From Planctomycetota bacterium (lineage in GTDB: Bacteria > Planctomycetota > UBA1135 > GCA-002686595): 64,000 nt of DNA. Positions 60,884 to 64,000 of this stretch are shown here, piece by piece. The position numbers and the translations under genes were made by a program. The number at the start of each line of letters is the position of its first letter. Position 1 is the first letter of the stretch. Under the pieces are notes generated by a model. That model was given only the letters and a program-made list of their open reading frames with translations, did no database searches and had not been told where the DNA came from. The DNA lies in the NCBI GenBank assembly GCA_023150475.1, contig JAKLKU010000012.1, positions 1-64,000 of the forward strand, given 5' to 3'.

Positions 60884-62598
60884 TCACGCTGCGCATCCTG
60901 CGAGCGTTGTGGTGGAAGGAAGCGCGCGACCACCGCGTGCTCGTGATCACGTGCGCCCTCTTCTACGCGGCGATCCTGCTCGGCGCGAAGCTCGTGCTCG
61001 GCGACGGCTTCGACGCGAACTTGCGCGTCGGCTACGTCCATCCGGCCGGTTTGCTGGTCGTCGCCGCGGCGTTGGCCGCGGAGGCGCTGGCGCACGACGC
61101 CGCGAGCGGCGTCGAAGTCACGCTCGCGCGGCTCTCGCTCTCGCGCCGCACGCTGTGGACCGCCAAAGCGAGCTTCGTGCTCGCCGCGCTCGCCGGTTTC
61201 GAGCTCTTCGCGTTCGCGCTCGAGCACGCGTTGCGCGCGTTCGAGCCGCAGGCGGACACGGCGCGGCTTGCGCCGCTCGTCGCGTGGTGGTTCGCGGCGC
61301 TGGTCGTCGTCGCGTGCGTGCTCGCGGCGGCGAGCCTGGTGCGGCGCGCGTTGCCGGCTGCATTGATCGGCTGCGGCGTGCCCGTGCTGCTCGGTTGGCT
61401 CTGTCTCTGCTCGCCACGGCCTCCGTTCGCGGGACTCCTGACGCGCATCGCGGTCGCGAGCGGTCCGCTCGGCGTCGCGTGCGTCGCCGCGTGCGCGCTC
61501 GCGATCGCGTCGCTCGCGGCGTACTCGGTCGCGCGCTTCGATCGCTTCGGGCTGCGGCGCGCGGGTGCGTTCGTGCTCGGCGGGCTCGCCGTGATGATCG
61601 CGCCGCTCGGTTGGGCCGTGGCGAGTGCGCATTCACGGCTCGCACTCGCGCCGCACGCCGACGGTGGCAACGTCTGGCAAGCGCTGCCGAGCCCCGACGG
61701 TCGCTACGTCGCGCTCGTCGCCGAGCGCACGTGCAAGCTCGATCGCGACTGGCCACTCTTCTCCCGTGACTCGTGGCTCTCGAGCGCCGAGCTCTCCCGC
61801 ACCGAAGTCTGGATCGTCGAGCGCGCGACCGGTGCTTGCCGCGAACTCGCGGACGATCGTTGTCGTGCGCCGTGGGCGTCGCAGCGCCGCGGTTGGAGCG
61901 TGGGTCCGTGGACGAACGACGGCCGCCTGCTCGCGGTCTCGACCGAGCACGGGTTCGGCGTCGACGACGAGCGCTTCGAGTTCGTCGACCCGAGCGAGGC
62001 CCGCATGATCGAGGAGTTCGGCGCCGACGAAGCCGCGCTCGAAAGCGCCGCCGGCGTTCCGCCGCGTTGGTATCACCTCGAAGTCCAAGGCGACATGCGC
62101 GTGCTCTCCTTCGCGGACGGGACGCACGGCACGGGCGTCGCACGCGACGAGCTCCTCGCGCTGTCGCCCGAGGAAGGCGTCTACTTCGTCCGCGGCTCGG
62201 ACGATGCGTTGTTGCGTCGCAACCTGCGCGACGGGAGCGAGCGCTCGATCGGCGTCGCGGCCGCGCGCACGGTGCTCTCGCCGCGGGTTTCGCCCGATGG
62301 CCGCTGGCTCGCGCTCCAGCGGCGCGACGGACTCACGATCCTCGACGCGCACGACGGTCGAGTGGTCTTCGGGCCCGAGCCCGGCGTGCTCGTCGAGTGG
62401 TCGCGCCACGGTCGCCTCGCGACGCTCGAGTCCGGCACCGCGGCGTTCGCGGTCGAGCTCGACGGCACACGCCATCCGCTGCCGCGCGGATGGCCGCTGG
62501 AGTGCGGCTCGGACGGCTTCGTTTGGCGACTCCCCGAGCGGATCACGTGGCGCTCGCTCGATGGCACGCGCGTCGAAACCGTCTACTCCGTCCGCTGA
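60880..62598 (+). CDS. ABC permease fused to a propeller-like domain
   Basis: 572 residues, ATG overlapping the ATPase stop (ATGA). Residues about 1-250 hold six hydrophobic helices in the ABC-2 permease pattern: WWKEARDHRVLVITCALFYA, VGYVHPAGLLVVAAALAAEA, then LSLSRRTLWTAKASFVLAALAG, and three more. From about 265 on the protein is soluble and beta-rich, with WD40/TolB-like blade phrases: LPSPDGRYVALVAER, NDGRLLAVSTEHG, VSPDGRWLALQRRDG. Such a domain at the end of a permease is uncommon; it should face the outside if the helix count is even. It could bind the exported or sensed ligand. This function is inference. Confidence 0.8.
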   Translation: MITLRILRALWWKEARDHRVLVITCALFYAAILLGAKLVLGDGFDANLRVGYVHPAGLLVVAAALAAEALAHDAASGVEVTLARLSLSRRTLWTAKASFVLAALAGFELFAFALEHALRAFEPQADTARLAPLVAWWFAALVVVACVLAAASLVRRALPAALIGCGVPVLLGWLCLCSPRPPFAGLLTRIAVASGPLGVACVAACALAIASLAAYSVARFDRFGLRRAGAFVLGGLAVMIAPLGWAVASAHSRLALAPHADGGNVWQALPSPDGRYVALVAERTCKLDRDWPLFSRDSWLSSAELSRTEVWIVERATGACRELADDRCRAPWASQRRGWSVGPWTNDGRLLAVSTEHGFGVDDERFEFVDPSEARMIEEFGADEAALESAAGVPPRWYHLEVQGDMRVLSFADGTHGTGVARDELLALSPEEGVYFVRGSDDALLRRNLRDGSERSIGVAAARTVLSPRVSPDGRWLALQRRDGLTILDAHDGRVVFGPEPGVLVEWSRHGRLATLESGTAAFAVELDGTRHPLPRGWPLECGSDGFVWRLPERITWRSLDGTRVETVYSVR

Positions 62599-62879
62599 GT
62601 CGTCGTCGCACGCACGCGAGCGCGACGGCTCGCCGCGATCCTCGAGCGAACTTCCGCGGACGTGAGCTTCGCGTCGCCGCGTGCGCGACGCTTGTCGTTC
62701 TTACAGGGCGCGCGCGTCGAATCAGCGCAGTCGTGGGCGTCGTGGCTCCGCTGCGACGCGAGCCGAGTCGAACCGCTGCTGACACGCGCTCGGGGAACGC
62801 GAGTTGCCGAGCCGGCGCGCTCGATCGGAGCTTCCTCGTCGAAGCGCCGCTCCGCCTCTCCTCCAGCGCCCGGATCCCC

Positions 62880-64000
62880 ATGCAAAACGTTCCTTTCCGT
62901 CGCGCGTCGCGCGGCATCCGCGTGTCACGCAGCATCCGCCTCGTGTCGTGCTCCACGCTCCTCGTCGCTTCGGCCGCCGCGCAGAGCGTGACGTTCAAGC
63001 CGCGCGTCGACTTCGGCACGGCGCAGGAGAACGCGCGCCAAGCGGTATGCGCCGACTTCGATCACGACGGCAACCTCGACATCGCCGTCGCGCAGGAAGG
63101 CAATGGGCAAGGCAAGGTCGAGGTGCTCTTCGGCGACGGGCAGTCCGACTTCGGCTCGACCTACGAGTACACGTCGTACGCCGCATGGGGCCTTGCGTAC
63201 GGTGACTTCGACGGCGACGGTTGGGACGACCTGGTCTCCACCGCGTACGCGTGGGCCTCGCACGGCGTCCGCATCGCGCTCAACGATCGAAACGGCGGCT
63301 TCGGCGGCGGCTCGACGGTTTCGACGCTCGCGACGCCGCCGGTCGCGGCGGTGCCCGGCGATTTCGACGAGGACGGCAAGCTCGACCTCGCCGCCGCGAG
63401 CGAAGGCGGCGGCTACGCCGTCGATTGGTTCAAGGGCTACGGCAACGGGACGTTCAGCGCGTTCCACTACGTGCCGAACACGACCGGCAAGGTTGGACGG
63501 CGCATCTACACGGGCCACTTCGACGGTGACACGCACCTCGACCTCCTGTTGACGCACGGCGGCGGCGTGCAGGTGCTCTTGAACGGCTTCCTCGGTTCGC
63601 TCGGCAACTTCGCGGACTCCGGCGGACTCGTGCTGAACGAGAACGTCGAGAGCGCGGCGGTCGTCGACATCGACGGCGACGGACAAGACGACGTGTTGAC
63701 CGGCGGCGCGCTGCTGCGCGTCTGGCACGGCGTCGGCGACGGCACGTTCACGCAGCTCCACGCGTATCCGACCAGCACCGGCGCGGCGGAGACCGAGCTC
63801 GGCGACCTGAACGGCGACGGCGAACTCGACGTCGTGCTCGCGGGCGTCGCGGGCGTGCAGATCTTCTTCGGGCTCGGCGGCGGAGCGTTCTCCGCGCCGC
63901 AAGCGGTGCCGACCGCGCTCTATCCACGCTCGTGCGTCGTCGGCGATTGGAACGGCGACGGTTGGCTCGACCTCGGCGTCGTGTGCGGCAACTTGGCGGG
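62880..64000 (+). CDS. Secreted FG-GAP/VCBS repeat protein (runs off right edge)
   Basis: At least 373 residues, open to the end of the window. A signal peptide (SIRLVSCSTLLVASAAAQS) ends near residue 36. Seven FG-GAP Ca loops are visible before the edge: ADFDHDGNLDIA, GDFDGDGWDDLV, GDFDEDGKLDLA, GHFDGDTHLDLL, VDIDGDGQDDVL, GDLNGDGELDVV and GDWNGDGWLDLG. At least one beta-propeller is therefore expected, on the cell surface or secreted. The 281 bases before it (62599-62879) show no gene and no clear promoter or Shine-Dalgarno sequence. It is the third FG-GAP protein in this window. Confidence 0.85.
   Translation, partial: MQNVPFRRASRGIRVSRSIRLVSCSTLLVASAAAQSVTFKPRVDFGTAQENARQAVCADFDHDGNLDIAVAQEGNGQGKVEVLFGDGQSDFGSTYEYTSYAAWGLAYGDFDGDGWDDLVSTAYAWASHGVRIALNDRNGGFGGGSTVSTLATPPVAAVPGDFDEDGKLDLAAASEGGGYAVDWFKGYGNGTFSAFHYVPNTTGKVGRRIYTGHFDGDTHLDLLLTHGGGVQVLLNGFLGSLGNFADSGGLVLNENVESAAVVDIDGDGQDDVLTGGALLRVWHGVGDGTFTQLHAYPTSTGAAETELGDLNGDGELDVVLAGVAGVQIFFGLGGGAFSAPQAVPTALYPRSCVVGDWNGDGWLDLGVVCGNLA

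Noticed and set aside
62599..62879. Small genes on either strand between the ABC permease and the last FG-GAP gene
   Set aside because: The frames of about 60-150 codons are Arg/Ser-rich, overlap each other on both strands and have no recognisable feature.

Overview
The window is very GC-rich and gene-dense, with short gaps and very frequent 4-base stop/start overlaps (ATGA or GTGA). It contains three FG-GAP/VCBS beta-propeller proteins, a TPR + ASPIC/UnbV gene pair, a complete MoxR-DUF58-Bat operon, an orphan N-terminal module of planctomycete-type protein kinases and a subtilase with a Cys-rich C-terminal domain. Together these suggest a chromosomal segment of a Planctomycetota bacterium, probably a deep, little-studied lineage. 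That placement is inference; no rRNA or other phylogenetic marker is present. I saw no tRNA, rRNA, CRISPR array or intact insertion sequence.

Layout. 1-387 is the C-terminal end of a transposase-like gene. 400-2316 is a soluble PAS-PAS hybrid histidine kinase. 2549-6908 is a small glycan operon: a sulfatase-fold lipoprotein that has lost its catalytic residues, then two paralogous GT4 glycosyltransferases, joined by a chain of mini-ORFs created by a 17-bp triplication. 6954-17866 (minus strand) is the aerotolerance-type operon in the order moxR, membrane glycosyltransferase, DUF58, BatD-like membrane protein, batA, batB, batC, batD, batE. 18204-20927 is a divergent stress operon encoding a GroEL paralogue, a phosphoribosyltransferase and a ribosome-hibernation factor. 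20991-26822 is an envelope operon (HEAT-repeat protein, lytic transglycosylase, MscS channel). 26923-30667 holds a BtuF-like binding protein, a globin-coupled chemoreceptor and a TerC protein. 30749-36324 holds a GT4 enzyme, a GH113-like lipoprotein and recG. 36450-40747 holds a zinc-dependent phospholipase C-like protein, a Ca-loop lipoprotein and a Rieske oxygenase.

The right half is surface and secretion oriented: a TPR/ASPIC pair (41249-44475), a large subtilase (44551-47943), an apparently frameshifted LTA-synthase-like sulfatase (48827-51003), a sulfotransferase (51048-51935), a 14-motif FG-GAP protein (52057-54591), and a second glycan cluster of three GT4 enzymes and a methyltransferase around a divergent promoter at 56758-56874. 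A second transposase-like fragment (58775-59446) precedes a YtrA-type GntR regulator with a palindromic operator, an ABC ATPase and a permease fused to a propeller-like domain (59604-62598). The window ends inside another FG-GAP protein.

Most systems here build or watch the cell envelope: glycan synthesis and modification, peptidoglycan turnover, osmotic safety valves and the MoxR/VWA machinery. Seven genes have a TANNNT box only 6-11 bases before the start codon and little or no Shine-Dalgarno sequence, which suggests leaderless transcription. Internal operon genes rely on stop/start overlap instead. The intergenic spaces at 40748-41248 and 47944-48468 share a diverged dispersed element of unknown function.
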